DNA of 38,703 bases from a virus. The notes under the pieces are model-generated. The model saw only the letters and a list, made by a program, of their open reading frames with translations. It ran no database searches and was not told the DNA's origin. Location of the stretch: positions 1-38,703 of IMG/VR virus record IMGVR_UViG_3300033148_003971. One strand, 5' to 3'. The translations under genes were made by a program, and so were the position numbers. Below, piece after piece: positions 18,395-24,403 of this stretch (position 1 is its first letter; every line of letters begins with the position of its first letter).

Positions 18395-18610
18395 TTAGGA
18401 TTTATTAAGTTCCCATAAAGAAGTTTTAGCGTCAATATCCTTTATTTTATTAGCGGTATAGCCGTTGGTTTCTCCAAATCGCTCTAGTGCTTTATTGTTC
18501 AATTGTCGCAAAATTGAAGGCGCAAGACTGCCAACAACAACCACTAATCCAATATTTTTATTTGATTGTTCTTTTTCTTTAATTATTTGTTTTAAAGTTT
18601 TTCCTTTCAT
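18395..18610 (-). CDS. Small protein of unknown function
   Basis: A protein of 71 residues with a lysine-rich N-terminus (MKGKTLKQIIKEKEQSNKN) and a short hydrophobic run (IGLVVVVGSLAPSIL) that may be a core strand-helix rather than a membrane span. Overlaps the upstream gene by four bases. Not recognised. Confidence 0.5.
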   Translation of the reverse strand: MKGKTLKQIIKEKEQSNKNIGLVVVVGSLAPSILRQLNNKALERFGETNGYTANKIKDIDAKTSLWELNKS

Positions 18611-19008
18611 TTCAATAATTCAGTTAGTTTTAAAATTGTTTCTTCTGATTGGTCTGTATGATCACATTCTTGTCCGTTTTCTTTAGTTAGTTTCCAATTT
18701 ATAACTTCCAACTCTCCATCATCACACATCACTTGAATTGCTCCGCTGGGGTTAAACCTAAGAAAAACTTGCTCATAACCTGCTAACTCAAAATCTATGT
18801 ACCCGCTATCATTAGATTTATTGTTCAAGGCCTGCATAACTCTGCCTATAGTAATCGGTAAATATTCATATGAATTATCATCTAAAGAATTCAACGCTAA
18901 CTTTTCTTCAATTTTCTTTGATTCCTCAAAAGGCAATCCATGAATCAATTCAATAATGCGCTTTTCGAAATCAGGGTCGTAAATATTTGTGTCGTAAGTA
19001 TTTGTCAT
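18607..19008 (-). CDS. Protein of unknown function
   Basis: A protein of 133 residues. Residues 10-50 are helical (FEKRIIELIHGLPFEESKKI), then TIGRVMQALNNKSNDSGYID, then a beta-rich part and a C-terminal helix (SEETILKLTELLK). The end resembles that of the rightward early gene at 33770 (RETLISLINLLR), suggesting distant relation. Function unknown. Confidence 0.5.
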   Translation of the reverse strand: MTNTYDTNIYDPDFEKRIIELIHGLPFEESKKIEEKLALNSLDDNSYEYLPITIGRVMQALNNKSNDSGYIDFELAGYEQVFLRFNPSGAIQVMCDDGELEVINWKLTKENGQECDHTDQSEETILKLTELLK

Positions 19009-19037
19009 GATTTTTTTGTTTTTTATAAAATAGTAAT

Positions 19038-19058
19038 CCCCTATACAATGCCTAGGGG
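19038..19058 (-). other. Intergenic GC hairpin
   Basis: CCCCTA (19038-19043) pairs with TAGGGG (19053-19058) between two leftward genes. An AT-rich tract follows on the minus strand but no clean T-run, so this is at best a weak terminator. Confidence 0.35.
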
Positions 19059-19069
19059 GTGGCGGTGTT

Positions 19070-19255
19070 TTAGTTCAAGATTTTTTCCGCCCATTTCTCA
19101 GCAGACTTTTCAGTTTTAAAAGTTTTTAATTCCAAAAGTTGCTCATTAATTTGATCCGCTTCTTTGTTATATTGGACGTAACATGCGTTGATTTGTCCGT
19201 TGTTATTAGACATTCTAACTGCTTTTTTCCCTGATTTTGATGTAATAGTTGTCAT
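19070..19255 (-). CDS. Small protein of unknown function
   Basis: A protein of 61 residues (MTTITSKSGKKAVRMSNNNG). The pattern of two N-terminal strands followed by a C-terminal helix (TEKSAEKWAEKIL) is typical of small phage accessory proteins. Not recognised further. Confidence 0.5.
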   Translation of the reverse strand: MTTITSKSGKKAVRMSNNNGQINACYVQYNKEADQINEQLLELKTFKTEKSAEKWAEKILN

Positions 19256-19339
19256 TTTAATAAGTGGTTAAAAAATAAAAGACACAGGGATTATAACAAA
19301 GGTGAAGATAAAAAGCAAGTGTTTTCGTAGGGTTTTCTC

Positions 19340-19510
19340 TTACTTTGGGTTTCTTAGCTTCTTAATTTGTTTTATTTTATACTTGTCATAACATTCGAAA
19401 ACATCGTTCTCATTCAGCATGCTTTTATCGTTAACCACGAACCACTTGTCTATGGCTGGATAACTTGCCCCGGTCTGCCTGCATATTGTTTCTTTTGTGA
19501 TTTTGATCAT
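19340..19510 (-). CDS. Tiny HTH protein (paralogue of 22775)
   Basis: A protein of 56 residues. MIKITKETICRQTGASYPAI resembles a helix-turn-helix, followed by DKWFVVND and NENDVFECYDKYK. It shares MIKxT, G, KxWF, N and NDVFEC with the 59-residue protein at 22775. Its ATG overlaps the stop of the HAD gene (ATGA). Probably a DNA-binding regulator on the leftward arm. Confidence 0.55.
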   Translation of the reverse strand: MIKITKETICRQTGASYPAIDKWFVVNDKSMLNENDVFECYDKYKIKQIKKLRNPK

Positions 19511-19890
19511 TTTTCTTTTACTATTAAATTAATTTTCCCCAAATCAAATGACTGAATATCATCTATGGCTATGTCTGGTGTGATGTTATTTGCAAAGTGC
19601 CAGCAATTCCGATCCCCTGCGTTAATATGTTGTTTATCGCAATTAGCCTCTTGGCAGCTTATCATATGCTTATCCGAGTAACTGTTAACGTATTTTGACA
19701 ATCCTAATTCATTAATACATTGTCTAGCGTACAATTCGCCACCACCAGACCATACATGAATTTTAACATTCTTAAATGATGAAAGGGTTATTAACAACGT
19801 TCTAATCCGCTCATTCGCAATAACTTTTTCTGTGTATTTGTTGTTGCGGATTGTGCCGTCAATATCGAAAGCAATTACTATTTTTTTCAT
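19507..19890 (-). CDS. HAD-superfamily phosphatase-like protein
   Basis: A protein of 127 residues. FDIDGTIRNN near the start holds the nucleophile pair D9 and D11 of HAD enzymes. VWSGGGELYARQ is motif II (serine), and PDIAIDD near the end is the acidic motif IV. The size suits a small polynucleotide-kinase-type or nucleotidase HAD protein with a minimal cap. A longer frame starts with GTG at 20058, but the extension has no homologous feel and holds a palindrome, so ATG 19890 is preferred. Confidence 0.65.
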   Translation of the reverse strand: MKKIVIAFDIDGTIRNNKYTEKVIANERIRTLLITLSSFKNVKIHVWSGGGELYARQCINELGLSKYVNSYSDKHMISCQEANCDKQHINAGDRNCWHFANNITPDIAIDDIQSFDLGKINLIVKEK

Positions 19891-20372
19891 TTTGTTTATA
19901 TTAAAGCATAATCGCCCCTGTTCATCCGTTATTACGGTAGTCAGGTAAGTAATGAGATTAATTCTCATAAATCTCAACACATCAAGCTTTTTTTGTTTTG
20001 AGAAATCATCATCTCTCCGTTTGGTGGACGAGGCAATGTCCTGCCAGAAGCTAACCACCCTCTTTTTTATGTGTTGAAGTTTAAAAGAACTTGTATTCTC
20101 TTATATCCACCCTCGCAATAGTCGACCTTCCGACGGGTCGTTCGTGATTTTATTGAAACAAGCTTTATGCTGAATGTCCAACTTAAGGCACGTATTGCGG
20201 GCATAATCCACGCATCCTCCTGCCGAGACTCGCAACTCGAACTACACGCTACCTACTATTTTAAGAATGGATATAAAAGAACAAAGAAAAATACCACAAC
20301 GCCCAAAGGGGAATCATGGCATGTGATATTTTTCACCGACATTAATTTATGACTCCCGTATAAATTAAAACC
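19891..20372 (-). promoter_or_regulatory. Long leader region between promoter and HAD gene
   Basis: About 480 bases without a convincing gene. The part near 20100-20250 is richer in G+C than its surroundings and holds short stems on the minus strand (CGACC / GGTCG, GGTGA / TCAC). The plus strand at 19948-19970 carries a palindromic element that recurs in the other orientation at 22370. A structured leader, a noncoding RNA or a remnant gene are all possible. Confidence 0.35.
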
Positions 20373-20406
20373 AACCACATCATACACCCCCTGCAATTGG
20401 TGTCAA
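20342..20406 (-). promoter_or_regulatory. Leftward sigma70-type promoter with downstream palindrome
   Basis: Minus strand TTGACA (20406-20401), 16-base spacer, TATGAT (20384-20379). A 9-bp inverted repeat TTAATTTAT / ATAAATTAA (20342-20368, 9-base loop) begins about four bases after the expected start. It could be an operator or a 5' mRNA hairpin. The promoter lies at the end of the gene at 20403, so it serves the leader and the HAD-HTH pair. Confidence 0.6.
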
Positions 20407-20594
20407 GTTAATATCTCATAGATCAAGTAAGAAGTGAGTAAATAGAAGAACCCCGCAGAACTAAAAATAATAAAGCGCCCAGTGTTTCCGTCTTTCCCAA
20501 AAATAGGAACTTTAGACAATGTTCCCAATATATATATTCCCACAAAAAATACTATCAAATATGGTGCGAGCTCATATATTTCATCAATATTCAT
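20403..20594 (-). CDS. Small two-span membrane protein
   Basis: A protein of 63 residues with hydrophobic spans at about 10-29 (APYLIVFFVGIYILGTL) and 41-61 (FIIFSSAGFFYLLTSYLIY), separated by a short charged loop. It overlaps the upstream gene by four bases. Function unknown; it lies in a group of early accessory genes. Confidence 0.55.
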   Translation of the reverse strand: MNIDEIYELAPYLIVFFVGIYILGTLSKVPIFGKDGNTGRFIIFSSAGFFYLLTSYLIYEILT

Positions 20595-20845
20595 TTCGTT
20601 AAATCAATGTTATAAAGTTCTTTTGCTTTTTGAGCCTCTTGTGTCATAAAATGATATAATGCCGCATCACCTTCGCTAACTCCATCTTGATAATTCTTAA
20701 AGAATTCATCATTATAACTACAAACACTCTTCAATACCTCTGGGATTATTTCTTTAGACATAAAATCAGCAAGATCTTCTACTTGCTTCTCAGAGAAAAA
20801 GAAATATCTTTCCTTTAACAGTTTTTCGATTCCTTGTTTATCCAT
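20591..20845 (-). CDS. Small helical protein of unknown function
   Basis: A protein of 84 residues, acidic and helical (MDKQGIEKLLKERYFFFSEK; LADFMSKEIIPEVLKSVCSY). Start and stop fit tightly with its neighbours. No family recognised. Confidence 0.5.
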   Translation of the reverse strand: MDKQGIEKLLKERYFFFSEKQVEDLADFMSKEIIPEVLKSVCSYNDEFFKNYQDGVSEGDAALYHFMTQEAQKAKELYNIDLTK

Positions 20846-20854
20846 TTTTATTAG

Positions 20855-21226
20855 TTAGTTGTTTTTTACTCCTTTTGGCATTTTAAAAATTCTTTTGGCG
20901 GGTAGCTTATCTATTCCCATAGACAAGGCTTTTGCTATTCGGTGATAGCCGTCCAGTATTTGCCCACACATGGCGATAATTATCGGGTGTTCTAAATCAG
21001 CAGTTTGGAGCCTTAAATAATGCTCGGCCATGCCTGAACAGTTTAATTCATCCCATCTGTTCTGCATTTTAATAGATTTCAAATCCAATTCAAACTCAAT
21101 CCCTTTTTGCTTTATTAAATCTTTCGAGGGGTAGAAGTATTCACCATCATCATAACCACTTTCGTCATGGTTAAATTTAAAATTAGGGTTTATGTTAAAG
21201 AATTTGAAGTGATCTTTTTTATTCAT
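20855..21226 (-). CDS. ParB-like domain protein
   Basis: A protein of 123 residues. IIIAMCGQILDGYHRIAKAL matches the ParB/Srx-type signature in which a strand is followed by a G-x-HR loop. Only the core and an N-terminal extension are present, with no DNA-binding half, so this is probably a stand-alone ParB/sulfiredoxin-fold protein and not a partition system. Phages use such proteins as small NTP-binding accessory factors. It overlaps the DUF3307-like gene by four bases. Confidence 0.6.
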   Translation of the reverse strand: MNKKDHFKFFNINPNFKFNHDESGYDDGEYFYPSKDLIKQKGIEFELDLKSIKMQNRWDELNCSGMAEHYLRLQTADLEHPIIIAMCGQILDGYHRIAKALSMGIDKLPAKRIFKMPKGVKNN

Positions 21227-21600
21227 TTTAAAATTAAATAGTTAATAAGTAGGTGCAAGGTGTTGTCTGTTATAATCATTAACCAAACTGCTAACCATGC
21301 GGGTGTTTCTTTTGGAAATCCTGTTTCTGTGAAGTAAGTTCTTTCCTTTTTAATGTCTCCACCCCCTAAAAAACAATTTTTAAAAATAATCACATACCTA
21401 ACCAATCTAAATTTATCTATCAAGAAATGAGTAAAAAATATCAAAAATAAATTTACAAAATTATGCGTCAAAAACATAAAAGGCAATGTGTATGTGAACG
21501 CGTGTAATAACGCCCAAAAGTATTCTTTTGTTTTTCTAGTTGCCATTGTATGGCTTTGCAGAATATAGTCCCCTACAAGATGTGCTAGTAATTGTTCCAT
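21223..21600 (-). CDS. DUF3307-like membrane protein
   Basis: A protein of 125 residues. MEQLLAHLVGDYILQSHTMA followed by several hydrophobic spans (FWALLHAFTYTLPFMFL, LFLIFFTHFLID, LAVWLMIITDNTLHLLINYL) with conserved-looking His and Asp is the DUF3307 pattern. It is the first gene behind the leftward promoter at 21626. Role unknown. Confidence 0.6.
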   Translation of the reverse strand: MEQLLAHLVGDYILQSHTMATRKTKEYFWALLHAFTYTLPFMFLTHNFVNLFLIFFTHFLIDKFRLVRYVIIFKNCFLGGGDIKKERTYFTETGFPKETPAWLAVWLMIITDNTLHLLINYLILK

Positions 21601-21625
21601 GTTTATTTATTAATTAAGCGCTCCT

Positions 21626-21703
21626 ATTATATCCAATCGCGGATCAAAGTCAACCCATTTTCCCAAAGAAAGGGGTTGACTTTGGAATTTGGCGTGCTAG
21701 AAT
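21626..21703. promoter_or_regulatory. Divergent early promoters sharing a 12-bp inverted repeat
   Basis: CAAAGTCAACCC (21645-21656) and GGGTTGACTTTG (21673-21684) are perfect complements. Each arm contains a TTGACT -35. Leftward: TTGACT (21653-21648), 16 bases, TATAAT (21631-21626). Rightward: TTGACT (21676-21681), 16 bases, TAGAAT (21698-21703) with a TGC extension. One repressor dimer could control both arms. The rightward start site falls at about 21710, the first base of the tRNA-like element. Confidence 0.7.
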
Positions 21704-21709
21704 GAGGGC

Positions 21710-21780
21710 GTGGAGGTAGCTAAATTAGCGTAGAGCTCATTGATCACGAGCGTGCAAGTTCGAATCTTGTTCTCCACACC
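21710..21780 (+). tRNA. tRNA-like element 1, abnormal anticodon arm
   Basis: The acceptor stem GTGGAGG pairs with TCTCCAC (one G-T). The T arm is GCAAG-TTCGAAT-CTTGT. The D region (TAGCT...GTAGAGC) is recognisable but imperfect. Only about 17 bases lie between the D and T arms, roughly six fewer than normal. A forced arm (GCTCA-TTGATCA-CGAGC) would give anticodon GAT but borrows D-stem bases and has an A-C mismatch. It may be a truncated tRNA, a decayed copy or a deliberate mimic. Confidence 0.5.
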
Positions 21781-21816
21781 TTTTATTTTTTAACGAAAAC
21801 AAGATGAAAAAATTCG
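21778..21816 (+). repeat. 39-bp direct repeat, copy 1
   Basis: Matches 22121-22159 with one mismatch. It spans the leader (TTTTTTAAC, then AAAACAAG) and the first codons (MKKF) of the gene at 21804. Confidence 0.85.
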
Positions 21817-22136
21817 ACAAATTTGGAGACTTGCCTTGTAACATAACAACTGCATGTATAACGCCTACTAGTTCCATAACTCAAGGCGTTCTCGATAAGG
21901 CCGTAAATCTGTTAAAGGAAAGTAATAAAACTCGATTCCCAACAAGGGTTTCATTCCACAGTAAAAGGGAAATTGAAAGATTGTCTCAAAAATTAAGCGA
22001 GAGCGATAATAGCTGCAGATCTCTTCTTGACAGTATTTATGGAATGAGGTGTGTCATTAATGAAAAAGTCTCTCCTGGATCTGCCGAATTTAGTGATAAA
22101 GATGGAATAATAAAAATAGTACCTTTTATTTTTTAA
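21804..22136 (+). CDS. Protein of unknown function between two tRNA-like elements
   Basis: A protein of 110 residues, starting MKKFDKFGDLPCNITTACIT. The middle is helical (QGVLDKAVNLLKESNKTRFP, KREIERLSQKLSESDNSC) and the end beta-like (DGIIKIVPFIF). No family recognised. Being first on the rightward transcript behind a strong promoter, it is probably expressed very early. The start region is duplicated downstream. Confidence 0.5.
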   Translation: MKKFDKFGDLPCNITTACITPTSSITQGVLDKAVNLLKESNKTRFPTRVSFHSKREIERLSQKLSESDNSCRSLLDSIYGMRCVINEKVSPGSAEFSDKDGIIKIVPFIF

Positions 22137-22159
22137 CCAAAACAAGATGAAAAAATTCG
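22121..22159 (+). repeat. 39-bp direct repeat, copy 2, with truncated reading frame
   Basis: A second copy of the leader and first codons of the gene at 21804. Here the frame runs only MKKFGKTWG before a TAG (22147-22176), so this is the scar of a partial duplication that brought or copied the second tRNA-like element. Confidence 0.8.
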
Positions 22160-22186
22160 GTAAAACATGGGGCTAGAGCATTGAAT

Positions 22187-22267
22187 GTAGAGGTAGCTCA
22201 AATGGCTAGAGCGTTGCACGCGCGATAAAATGAGAACAAAGATGCAGGTTCGAACCCTGCCCTCTAC
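22187..22267 (+). tRNA. tRNA-like element 2, abnormal anticodon region
   Basis: Acceptor GTAGAGG / CCTCTAC, D arm GCTC-loop-GAGC and T arm GCAGG-TTCGAAC-CCTGC are all perfect. The 30 bases between the D and T arms do not form a 5-bp anticodon stem with a 7-base loop in any register tried by eye. The acceptor helix extends five more base pairs outward (TGAAT / ATTCA), giving 12 continuous pairs from 22182 to 22272. GGCTAGAGC also occurs just upstream at 22170. It may be a degenerate tRNA or a tRNA mimic. Confidence 0.55.
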
Positions 22268-22280
22268 ATTCAGTTCTTTT

Positions 22281-22371
22281 AAATCTCTCTTAGTGTTAAT
22301 AATCCGAATTAAGGTTTGGCCAAAAGTAAAACAAAAGACCTTATAAGGCCAACAATAACTAAGAGAGTTTT
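22281..22371 (+). ncRNA. Structured RNA with closing stem and crossing inner stems
   Basis: CTCTCTTAGT (22285-22294) pairs with ACTAAGAGAG (22358-22367), extended by AAA/TTT past a T-T mismatch. Inside, TAAGGT (22310-22315) can pair with ACCTTA (22338-22343), and TTGGCC (22316-22321) with GGCCAA (22347-22352). These two cross each other, so they are a pseudoknot or alternative folds. A short TTTT follows. Terminator, attenuator or regulatory RNA are all possible. Confidence 0.5.
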
Positions 22372-22391
22372 ATGAGAATTATCTCATTACT
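22370..22391 (+). promoter_or_regulatory. Palindromic element shared with the leftward arm
   Basis: ATGAGA-ATTA-TCTCAT (22372-22387) is a perfect palindrome. The sequence TTATGAGAATTA(A)TCTCATTACTT recurs on the minus strand at 19970-19948 with one inserted base. A half copy (TATGAGAATTA) is at 22753-22763. A repressor site or mRNA hairpin is likely. Confidence 0.5.
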
Positions 22392-22408
22392 TTTTAACCA
22401 AATTGAAG

Positions 22409-22720
22409 ATGGTATCAAGCCTGAAAGAAGCAGAAAAGTTTTTTCTAAATAATAGTAGTGGAGAAATTTTATGCACAAAAAACGGAAAAGAGAAAGCTTG
22501 CGGAATTTATTCAGAGGCTAAGAGTTTTTTTGAAGAAGACGAGAACAGTGAAAAAGAAATAAGAACTTCTTATGATCTTACTGATAATGAGTGTCTTATT
22601 ATTAATAAAGCATTAATCAAGGCAAAGGAACGTGTAAGGCCTGGATGCATTCCTGATGCTTTAGACAGGAGATCAATAGAAGAGTTTGACGCAATTATTA
22701 CAAGACTTGAGAAATTTTAA
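22409..22720 (+). CDS. Protein of unknown function
   Basis: A protein of 103 residues from ATG 22409. The N-terminal part looks like a small strand-turn-helix (MVSSLKEAEKFFLNNSSGEI) with LCTKNGKEKACG, and the C-terminal half is helical (DNECLIINKALIKAKERV; FDAIITRLEKF). TTTTTAACCAAA lies just before the start. Not recognised. Confidence 0.5.
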   Translation: MVSSLKEAEKFFLNNSSGEILCTKNGKEKACGIYSEAKSFFEEDENSEKEIRTSYDLTDNECLIINKALIKAKERVRPGCIPDALDRRSIEEFDAIITRLEKF

Positions 22721-22729
22721 ATAGTTCCC

Positions 22730-22754
22730 ATCCTCTGCCCTACAGGGCAGGGAT
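22730..22754 (+). other. Strong intergenic hairpin
   Basis: ATCC(T)CTGCCC and GGGCAGGGAT form an about 10-bp stem with one bulge around TACA. No T-tract follows; TATGAGAATTA comes next. It could be an operator for the HTH gene 20 bases on, or a weak terminator of the gene before. Confidence 0.5.
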
Positions 22755-22774
22755 ATGAGAATTAACTAACTAAT

Positions 22775-22954
22775 ATGATAAAACTAACAAGACAAGGAAT
22801 CGCTGACTTTTTTGGAATTCCATTTGAAACGGTTAAAAGCTGGTTTCTTAGAAATGAAGGATCACCCAAAAATAGAAATGATGTTTTTGAGTGCATCTTT
22901 TATTACAAAGCCAAGAAAGACAAAAAGACCCATAAACTCAGGAAAAGGGGTTGA
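22775..22954 (+). CDS. Tiny HTH protein (paralogue of 19340)
   Basis: A protein of 59 residues. MIKLTRQGIADFFGIPFETV is a good helix-turn-helix (IADFFG, turn, FETVKSWF), followed by NRNDVFECIFYYK and a basic tail (KDKKTHKLRKRG). It pairs with the leftward 56-residue protein (KxWF, NDVFEC). Probably a small DNA-binding regulator. Confidence 0.6.
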   Translation: MIKLTRQGIADFFGIPFETVKSWFLRNEGSPKNRNDVFECIFYYKAKKDKKTHKLRKRG

Positions 22955-22959
22955 AATGC

Positions 22960-22988
22960 TTGCTTTTTCTTTTTATCCGTGATAGAAT
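22960..22988 (+). promoter_or_regulatory. Extended -10 promoter
   Basis: TTGCTT (22960-22965), 17 bases, TAGAAT (22983-22988) preceded by TGA. The weak -35 is offset by the TGN extension. About 80 bases of leader precede the secreted-protein gene at 23076. Confidence 0.45.
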
Positions 22989-23075
22989 TAATTCACAAGG
23001 TCAAAAAAAGCAACTCATCTATTACACAGATTAACCGCTTAGGCCATAATTCTTTAATTCATAACTAAAAAAAGA

Positions 23076-23426
23076 ATGAAAAAAAAAATGATCGGTGTCG
23101 GGTTTTTAGCAACAATTCTAGGAACATTTATGCTTACAAGTAACGCTATGTCTAATCGGTCTGTTAATCAGCAGAAATCTTACGACAAAGCGCAGCAAGA
23201 ACTTGAAGAGGGCATGAACAAAGAAAGTGCAGACTACGCTAATTATCAAAAATATCTAAATATTTGGGCAGAGTCAAAAGAAGCTCTTGGAGACAAAAAT
23301 CGAACAGAAAAAACAGAGTTTTGCGTTCTTTATAATGTTAAAAAACTTGACGGCGAGCAATTAAGCGCGGAAGGCAAGCAAAGGGGAGAAAAGGAATGTG
23401 ATCCAGTTTTTCCAAAGGAACAGTAA
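23076..23426 (+). CDS. Exported protein, likely 5' part of a muramidase gene
   Basis: A protein of 116 residues in this frame. MKKKMIGVGFLATILGTFML is a signal peptide or N-terminal anchor, with possible cleavage after SNA. The rest is helical (SYDKAQQELEEGMNKESADY) with a Cys pair (FCVLY, KECD). The frame ends just after a muramidase-like domain opens in the -1 frame, so the natural product may be a fusion of both. Confidence 0.6.
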   Translation: MKKKMIGVGFLATILGTFMLTSNAMSNRSVNQQKSYDKAQQELEEGMNKESADYANYQKYLNIWAESKEALGDKNRTEKTEFCVLYNVKKLDGEQLSAEGKQRGEKECDPVFPKEQ

Positions 23427-23731
23427 AAACCGCTACTGTTCCACTTGATTTAGATAAATTAGCGTTCGCAATTGCTAAATTTGAAACTGGCAATTGTACA
23501 ATAGGAAACTCAGCCGAGAGGAATAATTGTTTCGGGATTATGACGTGGAAGACTGGAAGTAGGCAATTTAAATCTTATGCCACAAAAGAAGATTCCTACA
23601 AGGATTTTAAAAGAATTTGGAAAAGCTATTATGTAATATTCCCAAATAAGAAATTAGCTGAAAAATGGACTGGTAAGGATAGGGCTGTCCATTGGCTACA
23701 AGGGGTTACTCAATTTTATAACGAAACTTAA
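23402..23731 (+). CDS. Muramidase / transglycosylase-like domain without a start codon
   Basis: The open frame runs 23402-23731, but the first ATG (23540) lies inside the domain and no ATG, GTG or TTG precedes it. It contains LAFAIAKFETGNCTIGN (probable catalytic Glu in FETGN), ERNNCFGIMTWKTG, FKRIWKSYY, AEKWTG and VHWLQGVTQFY, the order of a lysozyme-like glycosidase of phage origin. The frame is -1 relative to the secreted gene, which it overlaps by 25 bases. TTT-TTC or A-AAG near 23408-23417 could be a slip site. A simple indel or sequencing error is the alternative. Confidence 0.55.
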   Translation, partial: SSFSKGTVKTATVPLDLDKLAFAIAKFETGNCTIGNSAERNNCFGIMTWKTGSRQFKSYATKEDSYKDFKRIWKSYYVIFPNKKLAEKWTGKDRAVHWLQGVTQFYNET

Positions 23732-23735
23732 AACG

Positions 23736-23801
23736 ATGACAAAAAATGAACAAGTCGGCTACAGCTTCCTTTTTCTCGCCGTATTTGTAATATTTTCTTA
23801 A
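23736..23801 (+). CDS. Micro membrane peptide of 21 residues
   Basis: MTKNEQVGYSFLFLAVFVIF plus Ser forms one hydrophobic helix after a short polar start. Five bases after the muramidase stop. Such peptides occur in phage lysis and exclusion regions. Coding status is plausible, not proven. Confidence 0.4.
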   Translation: MTKNEQVGYSFLFLAVFVIFS

Positions 23802-23802
23802 A

Positions 23803-23913
23803 ATGAGTGACGAATTAGCCGAACAACACGATTTTGACTTATCAGATGAAGAAATCGAGGAGAAAGAGCAAGCGAAAGAAGATTATTTTTTAAACCAATT
23901 ATATTATGAGTGA
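23803..23913 (+). CDS. Small acidic protein of 36 residues
   Basis: MSDELAEQHDFDLSDEEIEE begins a strongly acidic helix. It follows the micropeptide by one base and overlaps the next gene by eight. Its acidity recalls DNA mimics, but it is too short to argue function. Confidence 0.45.
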   Translation: MSDELAEQHDFDLSDEEIEEKEQAKEDYFLNQLYYE

Positions 23914-24403
23914 AGCAAAAAAAACACACTGGCGAAAATGTGACAAATCAGATTATCTGGGCGCATGCGACCTAGAGAATGGTGATATTAATGTCACAAT
24001 TAAAAAAGTAGAGATCAAACAAGCGAAATTAAGAGGGAAATCACAAGAGGCGAGAGTCGCCACCTTCAAGGAAAATATCAAACCAATGATTGTGAACGTC
24101 GCTTGTGGAAAGGTTTTGCTTAAATTTACTAAGTCAAAATTCGTAGAGGACTGGTCAAACGTTCCTGTTACAATCTTTGTAGAAGAGAATGTGAGATTTG
24201 GAGCTGAGATTACGGAGGGCTTGAGGTTTCGAGGAACTCAGCCACGAACAAAAAAAGAAATTCTAAACGAGAAGCACCCAAAATGGAAAGGTGCTTGTGA
24301 GAATTTGAAAAATGGAATGTGTAAAGTTGAAACAATTTGCCAAGCTTACGAAGTTTCTGATGCGGATAAAAATATCTTAACCCTTATGCAAAAAGATGAT
24401 TAA
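23906..24403 (+). CDS. Putative ssDNA-binding or recombination accessory protein
   Basis: A protein of 165 residues. The pattern KKTHWRKCDKSDYLGACDLE, then a beta-rich core (NVTIKKVEIKQA, KPMIVNVACGKVLLKF, WSNVPVTIFVEEN, RFGAEITEGLRFRG), is common next to YqaJ exonucleases in phages and looks like an OB-type fold. It overlaps the exonuclease gene. Function inferred from partner and fold. Confidence 0.5.
   Translation: MSEAKKTHWRKCDKSDYLGACDLENGDINVTIKKVEIKQAKLRGKSQEARVATFKENIKPMIVNVACGKVLLKFTKSKFVEDWSNVPVTIFVEENVRFGAEITEGLRFRGTQPRTKKEILNEKHPKWKGACENLKNGMCKVETICQAYEVSDADKNILTLMQKDD

Noticed and set aside
19891-20058. 56-residue N-terminal extension of the HAD protein from GTG
   Set aside because: The HAD domain starts right at ATG 19890, and the extension contains the palindromic element.
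20167-20352. Plus-strand 61-codon frame
   Set aside because: No start signal, no family resemblance, and it opposes the promoter at 20379; kept only as a possibility within the leader.
22310-22352. Classical H-type pseudoknot
   Set aside because: The two stems cross but have no first loop and only a three-base last connector over 12 bp, which is sterically poor; alternative folds are more likely.
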